A stretch of DNA of 64,000 nucleotides from Thalassospira profundimaris (lineage in GTDB: Bacteria > Pseudomonadota > Alphaproteobacteria > Rhodospirillales > Thalassospiraceae). Of the stretch, positions 18,938-30,491 are shown piece by piece (the stretch's first letter is position 1; every line of letters begins with the position of its first letter). A program made the position numbers and the translations under genes. The stretch covers positions 62,001-126,000 of the forward strand of contig NZ_JPWF01000005.1 of assembly GCF_003326675.1 (NCBI RefSeq). The letters run 5' to 3'. A model generated the notes under the pieces. That model saw nothing but the letters and a program-made list of their open reading frames with translations. It searched no databases and had not been told where the DNA came from.

Positions 18938-20469
18938 TGGAAATCCGCGCCGCGGAAATCTCCGCTATTCTTAAGGATCAGATTGCCAATTTTGGCGCTG
19001 AAGCCGAAGTTGCCGAAGTCGGTCAGGTTCTGTCCGTCGGTGATGGTATTGCCCGTGTTTACGGTCTGGACAATGTTCAGGCTGGTGAACTCGTTGACTT
19101 CCCGGGTGGCATTAAGGGCATGGCCCTTAACCTCGAAGAAGACAACGTTGGTGTCGTTATCTTCGGTTCTGACCGTTCGATCAAAGAAGGTGACCAGGTT
19201 AAACGTACTGGCGCCATCGTTGACGTTCCGGTTGGTAAAGAACTTCTCGGTCGCGTTGTAGACGCACTGGGTAACCCGATCGACGGCAAAGGCGATCTTG
19301 GTACCTCCGAACGTCGCCTTGCCGACGTCAAGGCACCGGGCATCATCCCGCGTAAGTCGGTTCACGAGCCGGTACAGACCGGTATCAAGTCGATTGACTC
19401 CCTGATCCCGATTGGCCGTGGCCAGCGCGAGCTGATCATTGGTGACCGTCAGACCGGTAAAACCGCCATCATCGTTGACACCATTCTGAACCAGAAGCCG
19501 GTGAACGATGCAGCGAAAACCGACAGCGACAAGATGTTCTCCATCTATGTTGCAGTTGGTCAGAAACGTTCGACCGTTGCACAGGTTGTTAAGGTTCTCG
19601 AAGAGCGCGGCGCGATGGAAAACACCATCGTTGTTGCAGCTACCGCGTCCGACCCGGCGCCGATGCAGTTCCTTGCACCGTTCGTTGCTTGCGCAATGGG
19701 CGAGTACTTCCGTGACAACGGCATGCACGCAACCATCTTCTATGATGATCTGTCCAAACAGGCAGTTGCATATCGTCAGATGTCCCTTCTGCTTCGCCGT
19801 CCGCCGGGACGTGAAGCATTCCCGGGTGACGTCTTCTATCTGCACTCCCGTCTGCTGGAACGTGCTGCGAAGATGAATGACGAAAACGGCGCTGGCTCGC
19901 TGACCGCTCTGCCGGTTATCGAAACCCAGGGTAACGACGTTTCCGCGTTTATTCCGACCAACGTGATCTCGATCACCGACGGTCAGATCTTCCTTGAAAC
20001 CGACCTGTTCTACAAAGGCGTACGCCCGGCTGTGAACGTTGGTCTGTCGGTTTCCCGTGTTGGTTCGTCCGCACAGATCAAAGCGATGAAGCAGGTTGCT
20101 GGCTCAATCAAGCTGGAACTCGCTCAGTATCGTGAGATGGAAGCATTCGCACAGTTCGCATCGGATCTTGATCCGGCGACCCAGAAACTTCTGGCACGTG
20201 GCGCACGTCTGACCGAGCTGCTCAAGCAGCCGCAGTACTCGCCGCTTAAAGTCGAAGAGCAGGTCGTTGTGATCTATGCTGGTGTTAAAGGTTACCTCGA
20301 CGGTATTCCGGTGAACAAAGTTCGCGCATTCGAAGACCAGTTCCTGTCGGAAATCCGTTCCGCTGGTGCTGACATCCTCGACGCGATCCGCACCGAGAAG
20401 GTTCTGTCGGCTGACAGCGAAACCAAGCTTAAAGCGTTCCTCGACAAGTTCGCGAAAACCTTCGCGTAA
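18937..20469 (+). CDS. atpA: F1F0 ATP synthase subunit alpha
   Basis: A 510-residue alpha subunit, the non-catalytic nucleotide-binding subunit of F1. It carries the P loop [10 protein letters not shown] (about 169-178), [15 protein letters not shown] and [22 protein letters not shown]. The C-terminal helical domain is complete. The ATG at 18937 overlaps the atpH stop; a GTG one codon earlier is in frame but not needed. Codon use is strongly biased, as expected for a highly expressed gene. Confidence 0.98.
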   Translation: MEIRAAEISAILKDQIANFGAEAEVAEVGQVLSVGDGIARVYGLDNVQAGELVDFPGGIKGMALNLEEDNVGVVIFGSDRSIKEGDQVKRTGAIVDVPVGKELLGRVVDALGNPIDGKGDLGTSERRLADVKAPGIIPRKSVHEPVQTGIKSIDSLIPIGRGQRELIIGDRQTGKTAIIVDTILNQKPVNDAAKTDSDKMFSIYVAVGQKRSTVAQVVKVLEERGAMENTIVVAATASDPAPMQFLAPFVACAMGEYFRDNGMHATIFYDDLSKQAVAYRQMSLLLRRPPGREAFPGDVFYLHSRLLERAAKMNDENGAGSLTALPVIETQGNDVSAFIPTNVISITDGQIFLETDLFYKGVRPAVNVGLSVSRVGSSAQIKAMKQVAGSIKLELAQYREMEAFAQFASDLDPATQKLLARGARLTELLKQPQYSPLKVEEQVVVIYAGVKGYLDGIPVNKVRAFEDQFLSEIRSAGADILDAIRTEKVLSADSETKLKAFLDKFAKTFA

Positions 20470-20499
20470 GACTGAAACTTAGGCGAAGGAGGAAACGCA

Positions 20500-21390
20500 A
20501 TGGCTAGTTTGAAGGATCTGCGCTCGCGCATTGCCAGCGTCAAATCGACGAGGAAGATTACCTCGGCGATGAAGATGGTGGCAGCCTCCAAGCTCCGTCG
20601 TGCACAGGATGCAGCCGAAGCAGCCCGTCCCTATGCTGAACGCATGGGGACAATGCTGGGTCGTCTTGCAACCGCCGTCGGTAGCAATGAAGGCGCTCCA
20701 AAGCTTCTGGCCGGTACGGGTAAAGACAATGTGCATCTGCTCGTTGTCTTCACCGCTGACCGTGGCCTTTGCGGTGGTTTCAACGCATCGATCGTCAAAG
20801 CGACCCGTCTGAAAGCCAAGGCACTTGCTGCCGAAGGCAAGACTGTGAAGCTGATCTGTGTTGGCCGCAAAGGCGCAGATGCGCTCAAGCGTGAATTTGG
20901 TGACAATATTGTCGCCCGGTATACCGGCATCGAAGGCAAGAAGGGCATTGATTTCTCTTCTGCTTCCGAAGTTGGCGATAAAGTTCTGGCGCTGTATGAC
21001 GAAGGCGAATTCGACGTCTGCACGATCTTCTACAACAAGTTCGTGTCCGCGATTTCGCAGGTGGCAACAGCACAACAGCTGATCCCGTTCGTGGGTGAAG
21101 AAGCTGCTGAGCAGGAAGAAGCTGCTGGTACTTCTGCGGTTTACGATTACGAACCGTCCGAAGAAGCCATCTTGGCTGATTTGCTGCCGCGTAACGTTGG
21201 CGTCCAGATCTTCGGTGCAATGCTTGAAAGCAGCGCATCCGAGCACGGTGCGCGTATGTCCGCGATGGATAACGCAACCCGCAATGCCGGCGACATGATC
21301 GACCGACTGAGCATCCAGTACAACCGCTCACGTCAGGCTCAGATCACCAATGAACTGATTGAAATCATTTCCGGCGCCGAGGCTTTGTAA
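20500..21390 (+). CDS. atpG: F1F0 ATP synthase subunit gamma
   Basis: A 296-residue gamma subunit, the central rotor shaft. The N-terminal helix [20 protein letters not shown] and the C-terminal helix with [19 protein letters not shown] are the paired coiled coil inside the hexamer. A short acidic insert rich in Glu and Ala lies near residues 200-212. GGCGAAGGAGG just upstream is a strong ribosome binding site. Confidence 0.97.
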   Translation: MASLKDLRSRIASVKSTRKITSAMKMVAASKLRRAQDAAEAARPYAERMGTMLGRLATAVGSNEGAPKLLAGTGKDNVHLLVVFTADRGLCGGFNASIVKATRLKAKALAAEGKTVKLICVGRKGADALKREFGDNIVARYTGIEGKKGIDFSSASEVGDKVLALYDEGEFDVCTIFYNKFVSAISQVATAQQLIPFVGEEAAEQEEAAGTSAVYDYEPSEEAILADLLPRNVGVQIFGAMLESSASEHGARMSAMDNATRNAGDMIDRLSIQYNRSRQAQITNELIEIISGAEAL

Positions 21391-21409
21391 GCGGGTCGCA
21401 GGAAGTTAA

Positions 21410-22861
<1,452 letters not shown>

Positions 22862-22902
22862 GGCAGTTTCGGTCCCCCTCCGGCTAAGGAGCGAGGATTG
22901 TC

Positions 22903-23307
22903 ATGACTGATACGACTGTACTGGAACTTGTTTCGCCGTCTGCCCTGCTCAAATCAGAGCCGGTCGAGATGGTCGTTGTTCCGGGCACGGACGGGAATTT
23001 TGGCGTGCTGCCGAAGCATTCGCCGATGATCTCGACCATTCGTCCGGGTGTCATCGACATCTATGCAGGTGGTAAGGTTTCCGAACGTATCTTCGTCGCC
23101 GGTGGTGTTGCAGAGGTTAATCCCGAGCGTTGCACCATTCTGGCAGAAGAAGCGGTACCGGTTGCCGATCTGAAAGCTGACGAAGCACAGGCACGTCTTG
23201 AGCAGGCAACTGCCGACCTCAAGGCAGCCAGCACTGCCCACGACAAGGCAAATGCCGAGCGCGCGCTTGACATTGCCCGTGCACAGATTGCTGCCCTGAC
23301 CAACTGA
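22903..23307 (+). CDS. atpC: F1F0 ATP synthase subunit epsilon
   Basis: A 134-residue epsilon subunit with the N-terminal beta sandwich (LVSPSALLKSEPVEMVVVPGTDGNFGVLPKHSP) and a C-terminal helical hairpin that is rich in Ala, Glu and Lys. It links the rotor to the c ring and can inhibit ATP hydrolysis. Ribosome binding site AAGGAGCGAGG precedes the ATG. It is the last gene of the operon and is followed by a strong terminator. Confidence 0.96.
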   Translation: MTDTTVLELVSPSALLKSEPVEMVVVPGTDGNFGVLPKHSPMISTIRPGVIDIYAGGKVSERIFVAGGVAEVNPERCTILAEEAVPVADLKADEAQARLEQATADLKAASTAHDKANAERALDIARAQIAALTN

Positions 23308-23326
23308 TCGTCAGTTGAAAATGATT

Positions 23327-23357
23327 AAAAAGGCCGCTCATCCGGGCGGCCTTTTTT
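23327..23357 (+). terminator. Intrinsic terminator of the atp operon
   Basis: AAAAAGGCCGC and GCGGCCTTTTTT form a GC-rich stem with an 8-base loop and end in six T residues. It lies 20 bases past the atpC stop. Confidence 0.93.
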
Positions 23358-23517
23358 GTTTCGCTGCGAATAAGCCAAGCAAATGAATTCTACGTTGCGT
23401 GGTTAAGATCGTCGCACTCGGGGCTTGTTGTCATCCAAGCTGTCGGCGCAAGTTTCTGCTATGGCGGGCATAGCCAAAGCGCGCCCTAGCACATAAGAAT
23501 GTGACCTCAATCGAGCT

Positions 23518-26115
23518 CTAGCCGCGCCAGCCCGGCTGTGATCGCAGCGAAGATGCCTGCAACATCCAGCCGCCACCAAAACCGATCATGCATATTACCG
23601 CAAAACTGCCCAGTCCGACCGGACCGATCAGAGCGGCAAGTTCACCTGCCTTAACCGACCCGATCGAAAACGCAGCAATCAGGGCGATAAACGTACCGGC
23701 AACCATCCCGCATATTCCGCTGCCCGCCACGACGATGCCGGTTTCAAGTGCCCCTGTTCGGGCGATTTGGTTTGGTTGAATACCAAGCGCACGGAGCATG
23801 GCAAGATCACCTGTGGCCCGTCCTCGCAACGCAATCAGTCCCGTCAAAATCACCAAAACGGCCCCGACGGTCGCCAACACGGTCACGATCACCAGTGCCA
23901 TCAAAACCTGATCGAACAGTGCAGACAATCGATCAAGGACATCAGGCACCTTGATCATGGGGGTGCCCGGAAACAGGGTTTGCAATCTTTCAGCAACCGG
24001 GTCTGCCGCATGTGGAGACTGCACAAGTCTGACCGCACTGATCACGCCATGATCAAATGGCGGGTCCATGGGGGAAAGGATCATCGGGAAATCAAGGTCA
24101 AGCTGCGTCCAGTCAATCTGGCGCAGGTTGGCAATTGTGACTTGGACTTGCTGGCCGAGAATATTGACCGTGATGTGATCCCCGACGCCGATCCCAAGTG
24201 CATTGGCAATTTCGACATCAAGAGATGCCAGTTGTTCATTGATACTGTCCGACGCCCACCATTGCCCGGTGACAAGCGGGTTATGTTGCATCGCGCCGGT
24301 TGGCTCGGCAGCCCATGAAAGTCCACGATCCCCCCGGATAAACCAGTCAAAGCGCCGCGGAATATCGGCAAGATGGGTTGGAATGTCATTAATCCGGGTA
24401 ACCCGCCCATGGAGAAACGGCATCTGGTTGATGGACTGGACTGCCGGGTCTGCAAGGGCCGCTGCCCGGAACGCATTACTTTGATCGGGCGGCAGGTCAA
24501 AGAAGACAAGGTCGGGTGCTGTCGCGGGCAACACAGATTTCAAATGGTGACCTGCAATGGTTCCGAACAGGATCACCGCAAACAGGCAACTGACAGCCAG
24601 TCCGAATGAGGCAGTAATTGTAACCGTGGGAGAACTTTTTCGTGCAATGTTGCGAAGGGCAAGGCGGGTCGCAGGCGCTGCTTTGTACCTCGTAGCAAGG
24701 ATATCGGCTGCTTTGCGGATCAGAAGGCCCAAGCCGGTAAAGCCCGCAACGCAAAAACCGAGTATGACGATCAGGACAAGGGCAAACCAGCCAAGATCAA
24801 TCATCCTGACAGCGAAGCCCGTTGCGGCGATGCAAAGAAAAACCGGCAACAGATATCGGCGCCAGGTGCGGGCGTTTGGTGGTGATTGTTCAAGACCGGT
24901 TTTGGTCGCCTGATGACGGAACAGGGTTGCCGGGCTGGTCGCGCACGCTTCGCGAACCGGATGAATTGCGATCAGGGAAACGAAACAGGCAACAAACCCT
25001 GTGATCAACATGCGGTCGGTCAGCGACGGGGCAATGTCGATGCCAAGCTGTACGGTCAGCGTTGGAGAAACTGCATGCAGGATGACAAGGGCAAGGGCCG
25101 ATGACGTGATCATTGCAGCCAAGGTAATCAGCGTGATCTGGCAGGCAATGGCAAAGCGCAACTGGGCTGGGCGGGTGCCGATGCTGCGCAATATGGCAAA
25201 TTGTTGCTGTCGGGCGGTAAGGTCCGCACGCAATGCATTACTGATCGCGGTCATTGTGATGGCGAAAATCGCAATGCCAGTCAGACTGACAAAGGCCGAT
25301 GCAAATTCACCAATGCGTTCAATGCCGGGAATGCCATCAGCGGCATTGACGATGCGCCAGCCACTATCAGGAAATTTCTGTTCGATCTTTGCGATGATCT
25401 GGTCGTTGGAAAATGGCGCATCATTTGGACGTTTTAGCCGACTATACCAGTAAATCTGCTTGCCCGATGAGGACAGAAGATTTGCCTGATAAGGGGCAAG
25501 GCCAACCAAAACACGCGGGCCAAGCGAAAACAGGCGAAACTTGCGTTCGGGTTCCGCCAAAAGGACCGCCCGGATCTGATAGGGCTGGTTGCCGATGGTG
25601 GTTTCGTCGCCAAGCGTCAGGCCGCTTTGATCCAGAAGTGTTTGGTCGACGACTGCACCGGGCATGCCGTCCTGAACGGCAAGAGCATCTTGAATTGCGA
25701 TGCCGTCTGTTAGGGAAAGATCGCCAAATAACGGATAGTTCCGGTCAATTGCCTTTAACTCCGACAAAATTCCGGCGTCTTCGGAATTTGATCGGACCAT
25801 GATCCGTTGTTCTGCACTGACGCTTAGTGTGCCGAACGTCTTCAGGAAATCGAGTTCAGGTGCAGAAGGCGGTCGATGAAAAAGGCGCAGGGATATATCC
25901 CCGCCAATCGTCTGTTCGGCAGATTGACGAAGGGCATCGCGCACTGAATGGGTAAGGCTCACCGTCAGGGTCAGGGTGGTGATGGCAAAAACAAGCGTGG
26001 CAAACAGCGCCCAGATCGGAATGCCGGGTTTGCGAAGCAAGCGCAGTGCAAAGGACAGGCCCGCAACATAATGCCGCATTCCGGATTGTGATGTTGTCAG
26101 GCCGGACATGCGCAT
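23518..26115 (-). CDS. ABC transporter permease, FtsX/YbbP-like
   Basis: An 865-residue inner-membrane protein with the YbbP-type architecture: two copies of a FtsX permease domain. An N-terminal helix (about 23-45) is followed by a periplasmic MacB-like domain (QTIGGDISLRLF) and membrane helices near 270-400. A second module follows, ending with three helices (MALVIVTVLATVGAVLVIL). Homologues export lipids or lipoproteins with an ATPase such as YbbA. No ATPase gene is beside it, only a receiver-domain gene 18 bases upstream. Substrate unknown. Confidence 0.82.
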   Translation of the reverse strand: MRMSGLTTSQSGMRHYVAGLSFALRLLRKPGIPIWALFATLVFAITTLTLTVSLTHSVRDALRQSAEQTIGGDISLRLFHRPPSAPELDFLKTFGTLSVSAEQRIMVRSNSEDAGILSELKAIDRNYPLFGDLSLTDGIAIQDALAVQDGMPGAVVDQTLLDQSGLTLGDETTIGNQPYQIRAVLLAEPERKFRLFSLGPRVLVGLAPYQANLLSSSGKQIYWYSRLKRPNDAPFSNDQIIAKIEQKFPDSGWRIVNAADGIPGIERIGEFASAFVSLTGIAIFAITMTAISNALRADLTARQQQFAILRSIGTRPAQLRFAIACQITLITLAAMITSSALALVILHAVSPTLTVQLGIDIAPSLTDRMLITGFVACFVSLIAIHPVREACATSPATLFRHQATKTGLEQSPPNARTWRRYLLPVFLCIAATGFAVRMIDLGWFALVLIVILGFCVAGFTGLGLLIRKAADILATRYKAAPATRLALRNIARKSSPTVTITASFGLAVSCLFAVILFGTIAGHHLKSVLPATAPDLVFFDLPPDQSNAFRAAALADPAVQSINQMPFLHGRVTRINDIPTHLADIPRRFDWFIRGDRGLSWAAEPTGAMQHNPLVTGQWWASDSINEQLASLDVEIANALGIGVGDHITVNILGQQVQVTIANLRQIDWTQLDLDFPMILSPMDPPFDHGVISAVRLVQSPHAADPVAERLQTLFPGTPMIKVPDVLDRLSALFDQVLMALVIVTVLATVGAVLVILTGLIALRGRATGDLAMLRALGIQPNQIARTGALETGIVVAGSGICGMVAGTFIALIAAFSIGSVKAGELAALIGPVGLGSFAVICMIGFGGGWMLQASSLRSQPGWRG

Positions 26116-26133
26116 CTCGTATCGGAAGGTGGG

Positions 26134-26589
26134 TTACGGTGTCGGGGTTAAAGCCAGCCCCAGCCAGAAAGATTCGATCATTTTCATCAGATCGATGAAT
26201 TCTGTCACATCAACAGGTTTGCGCAAATAACAGTTTGCGCCGGCCGCATAGCAAAGATCAACATCGTGATCGGCACCCGATGTCGTCAGGACTATTACCG
26301 GGATGGATGCAGAATTGGGATCATTGCGAATATCGCGCAGCATCTCGCGCCCGTCTTTGCGCGGCATATTCAGATCAAGCAGGATCAAGCGCGGACGCGG
26401 TGCATTGCGGTATGGGCCATCCTGCTGGAGGAACTGCAAGGCCGTCATCGCATCCTTGACGTGATGAAGTTCGACTGGACGTTTGAATTCGCGCAGAGCT
26501 TCACGAACAAGACGTGCATCACCCGGGTTGTCTTCGATCAACAACAGATTGTTTGTTATGCCATTACCGTGAGCAGACATTGCACCCAT
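26134..26589 (-). CDS. Single-domain response regulator (CheY/Rcp1-like)
   Basis: A 151-residue stand-alone receiver domain. The acidic pocket is in LLLIEDNPGDARL, the phosphoacceptor Asp is in LILLDLNMPRKDGREML, the switch Thr is in VIVLTTSG, and the Lys is in CYLRKPVD. The N-terminal DNPGDARLVREAL pattern resembles cyanobacterial/phytochrome Rcp1-type regulators. No output domain is present, so it acts by protein contact. The start is 26589 or 26580. It probably shares a transcript with the downstream permease; no kinase is nearby. Confidence 0.88.
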   Translation of the reverse strand: MGAMSAHGNGITNNLLLIEDNPGDARLVREALREFKRPVELHHVKDAMTALQFLQQDGPYRNAPRPRLILLDLNMPRKDGREMLRDIRNDPNSASIPVIVLTTSGADHDVDLCYAAGANCYLRKPVDVTEFIDLMKMIESFWLGLALTPTP

Positions 26590-27048
26590 TATCCATTCAG
26601 GTGGGTATTTATACTATACCCCCTCCCTGTTTTCCTGCTTTGTTAAACTCTTTGAATTATAAGAATAAAAAGTTCAATGGTCCCCCAACCATCCAAAGCG
26701 CACCCCCATATAGACGAATAGCAAGTTTCTAAATTAGCTACCCTTAAGACTGGTTCTCATACTTTGACACGAAAATCAATCCAATAAGGGTCTGTTAAAG
26801 TAGAAATTATTATCCTTACGTATGGAATATAATGCCACTTTGGGGCAGGAAAAAGGGGAAGATGGTTAAATTTTGTGGCTTTATATTTTGGAAGAAACAG
26901 CCACTGGTCTTGTGTCCCTAAACCCCGAGAAAGCCGCGGAATGCAAGGGATGCAGGCGCACAGCTATATTGCCGCCTGCATCGCCGCAGCCAACCTGATC
27001 TGGGAATTCGGATCGGGTGTTTAAAGGGGCTAAAAAGCGAAATCGCTT
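26590..27048. other. AT-rich intergenic region between the receiver gene and ccmI
   Basis: These 459 bases include a markedly AT-rich part (about 26640-26890) unlike its GC-rich surroundings, and a 10-bp hairpin (GATGCAGGCG at 26949-26958 with its complement at 26973-26982). I found no credible gene; a 29-codon frame at 26832 lacks support. The promoter of the receiver-permease unit is expected here. Confidence 0.5.
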
Positions 27049-28281
27049 CTAATTCGCAATAATTCCGATTTCTTTGGCAAGGGCATCAAATCGGGCAACC
27101 AGTTCGGGCTGATCGGCAAAGACTCCGGATGCCTTTTTCAAGGCATTTTGTGCATCGTCAGTCTTGCCCAGAACCATATAGGCCTGCATCAAGCGGGCCC
27201 AGCCATCAGGATCATTGGGTTCGCTTTCAAGACGCTCTGCTAGACCGTCGACCATTGAATTGATCATTTCCTGGCGTTCTTCGGGTGTCATCTGCTGGGC
27301 GTTGGCAACGTCCTGATCACTCGGGCCGCGCATTTGCGGGGCTTTGGCGACATTAAGGCGCCCCTCGATATCAATCCCTTGGGCAAGGGCCGCATCAGTG
27401 ATCCGGGCAACCACCATCGGAACCCAGCTGGCATCGCCTGGCGCATCATTGACAAGTGCAATCCAGCGATCAACCGCAGCTGCAATATTGCCGTCCTGTG
27501 CATCCGACAGGCCAAGGTAATATTGGATGCGCGGGTCGGTGCTGTTTGATGTTGCGGCTTCTTTAAGGACACCGCGTGCCGTGGCATTGATCTGGCCATT
27601 GTCACCGCGAATCAGGCTTTCGGCATACATGGCAAGATAATCACCATCACGGTCCGAAAGTTTGATGGCCTCAAGGAAGGCAGTCTGTGCTTCGACCGGG
27701 CGACCAAGCGCCATCAGGCTGGCACCAAGCAGTTCCCATCCCTTAAGATTGGTCGGGTCCTGGATCAGTTTTTGCGAAAGATCACTGACCGCACGGTTAA
27801 GAACATCGATCCGGTCACTGTTCACCGACTGGGCATGCTGAATGGCCGCGATTTCTTCGGCACGGCTGGCAATCGGACGATCAGGAAGATCCGGTCGGCC
27901 AAGATCAAGATAAAGGCCAAGGCCGCCAAGCAAAAATACGACAACTGCAATCGCCGATACTGTCCGAAGTGGTGAGGTCTTGGCAATCACAGGAAGATGT
28001 TCGGACTTGCTGCGGATGCGCTGATCGGCATTGAGGATACGGCGCTGGACTTCGATCCTGGCGGCATTGGCCTGTTCGGCGCTCAGAACGCCGCGTTCGA
28101 TATCACGCTCGATCTCGCTTAGCTGATCGCGATAAACCGCAAGATCATGATCAATCTCGATATCGGTGTCGTCTTGCGGTATGGCGTCATTTCCTGATAC
28201 GGGGCGCTTTTGCACCAACGGCCAAAGAATAAAGCCCGCAACAAGAAGCGTAATGGCGGCAAGAACAATCCAGATGGTCAT
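27049..28281 (-). CDS. ccmI: Cytochrome c biogenesis protein CcmI
   Basis: A 410-residue CcmI (CycH) protein, the apocytochrome c chaperone of System I. An N-terminal membrane helix (IWIVLAAITLLVAGFILWPLV), a cytoplasmic coiled-coil region with YRDQLSEIERDIERG, a second helix near residue 105, and a periplasmic TPR domain (GWELLGASLMALGRPVEAQ, GWARLMQAYMVLGKTDDAQ) are visible. It starts 22 bases after ccmF, so the two form an operon. The usual neighbours ccmE, ccmG and ccmH are not in the window. Confidence 0.9.
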   Translation of the reverse strand: MTIWIVLAAITLLVAGFILWPLVQKRPVSGNDAIPQDDTDIEIDHDLAVYRDQLSEIERDIERGVLSAEQANAARIEVQRRILNADQRIRSKSEHLPVIAKTSPLRTVSAIAVVVFLLGGLGLYLDLGRPDLPDRPIASRAEEIAAIQHAQSVNSDRIDVLNRAVSDLSQKLIQDPTNLKGWELLGASLMALGRPVEAQTAFLEAIKLSDRDGDYLAMYAESLIRGDNGQINATARGVLKEAATSNSTDPRIQYYLGLSDAQDGNIAAAVDRWIALVNDAPGDASWVPMVVARITDAALAQGIDIEGRLNVAKAPQMRGPSDQDVANAQQMTPEERQEMINSMVDGLAERLESEPNDPDGWARLMQAYMVLGKTDDAQNALKKASGVFADQPELVARFDALAKEIGIIAN

Positions 28282-28303
28282 GAAGGTATCCTGTTCCTGA
28301 CGC

Positions 28304-30286
28304 TTATTCTGCGGGAACGGCCTTGGCCGCTGATTTCTGCGAACGGGTAGGTGCCCCGATCCGGTAACGTCGATCCGAAAGCGACATCAGGCCGCCAAAT
28401 ACCATGATCAAACCGCCTGCCCACATCCATGGGATCATCGGTTTGACATAGAAACGCGTGATCCACTTGCCGCTTTCATCCTGATCACCGATCACGGCAT
28501 AGATATCGCCGGTAAAGCTCGATTGAATTCCGGCCTCGGTGGTCGGCATGCCTTCGACGGTATAAACACGTTTTTCAGGTGTCAGAATGACAGTGCGTTC
28601 ACCCGGTGTCGTGATGGTAATCGTGGCTTCACGGGCGACAAAGTTCGGCCCCTGATATTCGCGGATATCAGACAGGGTAAAGGTATGATCGGCAATATGG
28701 GCACTTTCCCCGATGCCAAGCGATTGAACGGCTTCGTCGGTCCATGCCTGTGATCCGGTAATCCCGGCAACCACAATCGCCACACCGGCATGGGCCAACA
28801 TCGTCCCATGCGCCGAGCGCGGAAGATTGCGCATCCGGCGCAAACTGGTGCCAAACGGTTCGCGGAACAGTTTGATCCGCCCCGCCCATTCAATGATCGA
28901 TCCGACCAGCAACCATGTCGCCAGACCCATACCAAACAGGGCAAAGGCCGGTCCACCCGACAGCCACAAGGTAATCAGCACAATCACCACGGTTGCCGCC
29001 AGCGCGATCCGAAGTTTGTTAAACACACCCATAAGGTCGGCGCGTTTCCACGGCATCAGCGGACCAAATGCCATGGCAATGATGACCGGGGTCATGATCG
29101 GGACAAAGGTTGCATTAAAGAACGGCTCGCCGACCGAGATTTTCTCGCCGGTTACGGTTTCCAGCAACAGCGGATAAAGCGTGCCAAGCAACACCATCGC
29201 AGCGGCAATCGACAGCAACACATTGTTGAAAACAAGCGCGCCTTCGCGTGAAATCGGCTGGAACAAACCGCCGCCCTTAAGGGTCGGGGCACGCCATGCA
29301 TAAAGTGCCAGCGATCCGCCAACCGCGATGAACAGCAAGAACAGAATAAACACGCCGCGTGTCGGGTCGGTTGCAAAGGCATGAACCGATGTCAGTGCGC
29401 CGGACCGCACAAGGAACGTCCCAAGAAGCGAGAACGAAAAGGCCAGGATCGCCAAAAAGATCGTCCAGCTTTTAAGTGCGTCACGTTTTTCAACAACAAT
29501 CGCGGAATGCAAAAGTGCGGTACCGGCAAGCCATGGCATGAATGATGCGTTTTCCACCGGGTCCCAGAACCACCAGCCGCCCCAGCCAAGCTCGTAATAG
29601 GCCCACCAGGAACCAAGCCCGATACCGGCGGTCAGAAACACCCAGGCCGCCAGCGTCCAAGGACGAACCCAGCGGGCCCATGCCGGATCGACCCGGCCTT
29701 CAATCAGGGCCGCGACCGCAAAGGCAAAGGCAACGGAAAAGCCGACATAACCCAGATACAGGAAGGGCGGATGAATGGCGATGCCCGGATCCTGAAGCAG
29801 CGGGTTCATCCCCTCGCCATCAAGGGGCGGGTTGATCACGCGTTCAAACGGGTTGGATGTCAAAATGATAAACAGAATAAAGCCAACAGCAATCAGCCCC
29901 ATGACTCCGACTACACGGGCCAAAAGTGACGGTGGCAAATTCCGGCCAAATGCGGCAACCGCCCCGCCAAACAGCGTCAGGATCATCACCCAAAGCAACA
30001 TGGACCCTTCGTGATTGGCCCAGACCCCGGTGATCTTATAGATCATCGGTTTGGATGTGTGGCTGTTTGATAGAACGTTCAGAACCGAGAAATCGGACGT
30101 CACATAGGCATAGGTCAGCGCAATAAAGCTGGTGCCGACCAATGCAAAACAGGTAATGGCCAGTCGCGGTGCAACGGCCAAAAGTACAGGATCCCTGCGA
30201 GATGCAGCCAAAAATGGCAATGTCGCCTGGGCCAGAGCCACAACAAGCGACAGTATCAGGGCGTAGTGTCCGATCTCTACAATCAT
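28304..30286 (-). CDS. ccmF: Heme lyase CcmF
   Basis: A 660-residue CcmF, the membrane heme-lyase subunit that attaches heme to apocytochrome c. It shows the many helices expected and the tryptophan-rich WWD motif (GLGSWWAYYELGWGGWWFWD) near residues 223-242, with NHEGSMLLWVMILTLFG and HPPFLYLGYVGF. Length is normal. A basic C-terminal tail ends the protein. The cytochrome at 8308 and others would be clients. Confidence 0.95.
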   Translation of the reverse strand: MIVEIGHYALILSLVVALAQATLPFLAASRRDPVLLAVAPRLAITCFALVGTSFIALTYAYVTSDFSVLNVLSNSHTSKPMIYKITGVWANHEGSMLLWVMILTLFGGAVAAFGRNLPPSLLARVVGVMGLIAVGFILFIILTSNPFERVINPPLDGEGMNPLLQDPGIAIHPPFLYLGYVGFSVAFAFAVAALIEGRVDPAWARWVRPWTLAAWVFLTAGIGLGSWWAYYELGWGGWWFWDPVENASFMPWLAGTALLHSAIVVEKRDALKSWTIFLAILAFSFSLLGTFLVRSGALTSVHAFATDPTRGVFILFLLFIAVGGSLALYAWRAPTLKGGGLFQPISREGALVFNNVLLSIAAAMVLLGTLYPLLLETVTGEKISVGEPFFNATFVPIMTPVIIAMAFGPLMPWKRADLMGVFNKLRIALAATVVIVLITLWLSGGPAFALFGMGLATWLLVGSIIEWAGRIKLFREPFGTSLRRMRNLPRSAHGTMLAHAGVAIVVAGITGSQAWTDEAVQSLGIGESAHIADHTFTLSDIREYQGPNFVAREATITITTPGERTVILTPEKRVYTVEGMPTTEAGIQSSFTGDIYAVIGDQDESGKWITRFYVKPMIPWMWAGGLIMVFGGLMSLSDRRYRIGAPTRSQKSAAKAVPAE

Positions 30287-30491
30287 GGGTAGCCTATGGC
30301 TTTCTCTTATGTGCCTTGTTGCGAGATATAATCCCTTAAAACAGGCTTGGAAACCTTGCGGAATATCAAATATGCGCTATTTGCTGCACAACGCTGGGCG
30401 AAAATATGGCAATAGTCATTACATATTATGCTCAAACAGGCTATAAAACCGCTGTCAGGTGGCAGATTGGTAGGCCAGAGGTTAACAACGT

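Noticed and set aside
26832-26921. 29-codon frame (MPLWGRKKGK...) in the AT-rich gap
   Set aside because: It has no clear ribosome binding site and no similarity I recognise; the frame is short enough to be chance.
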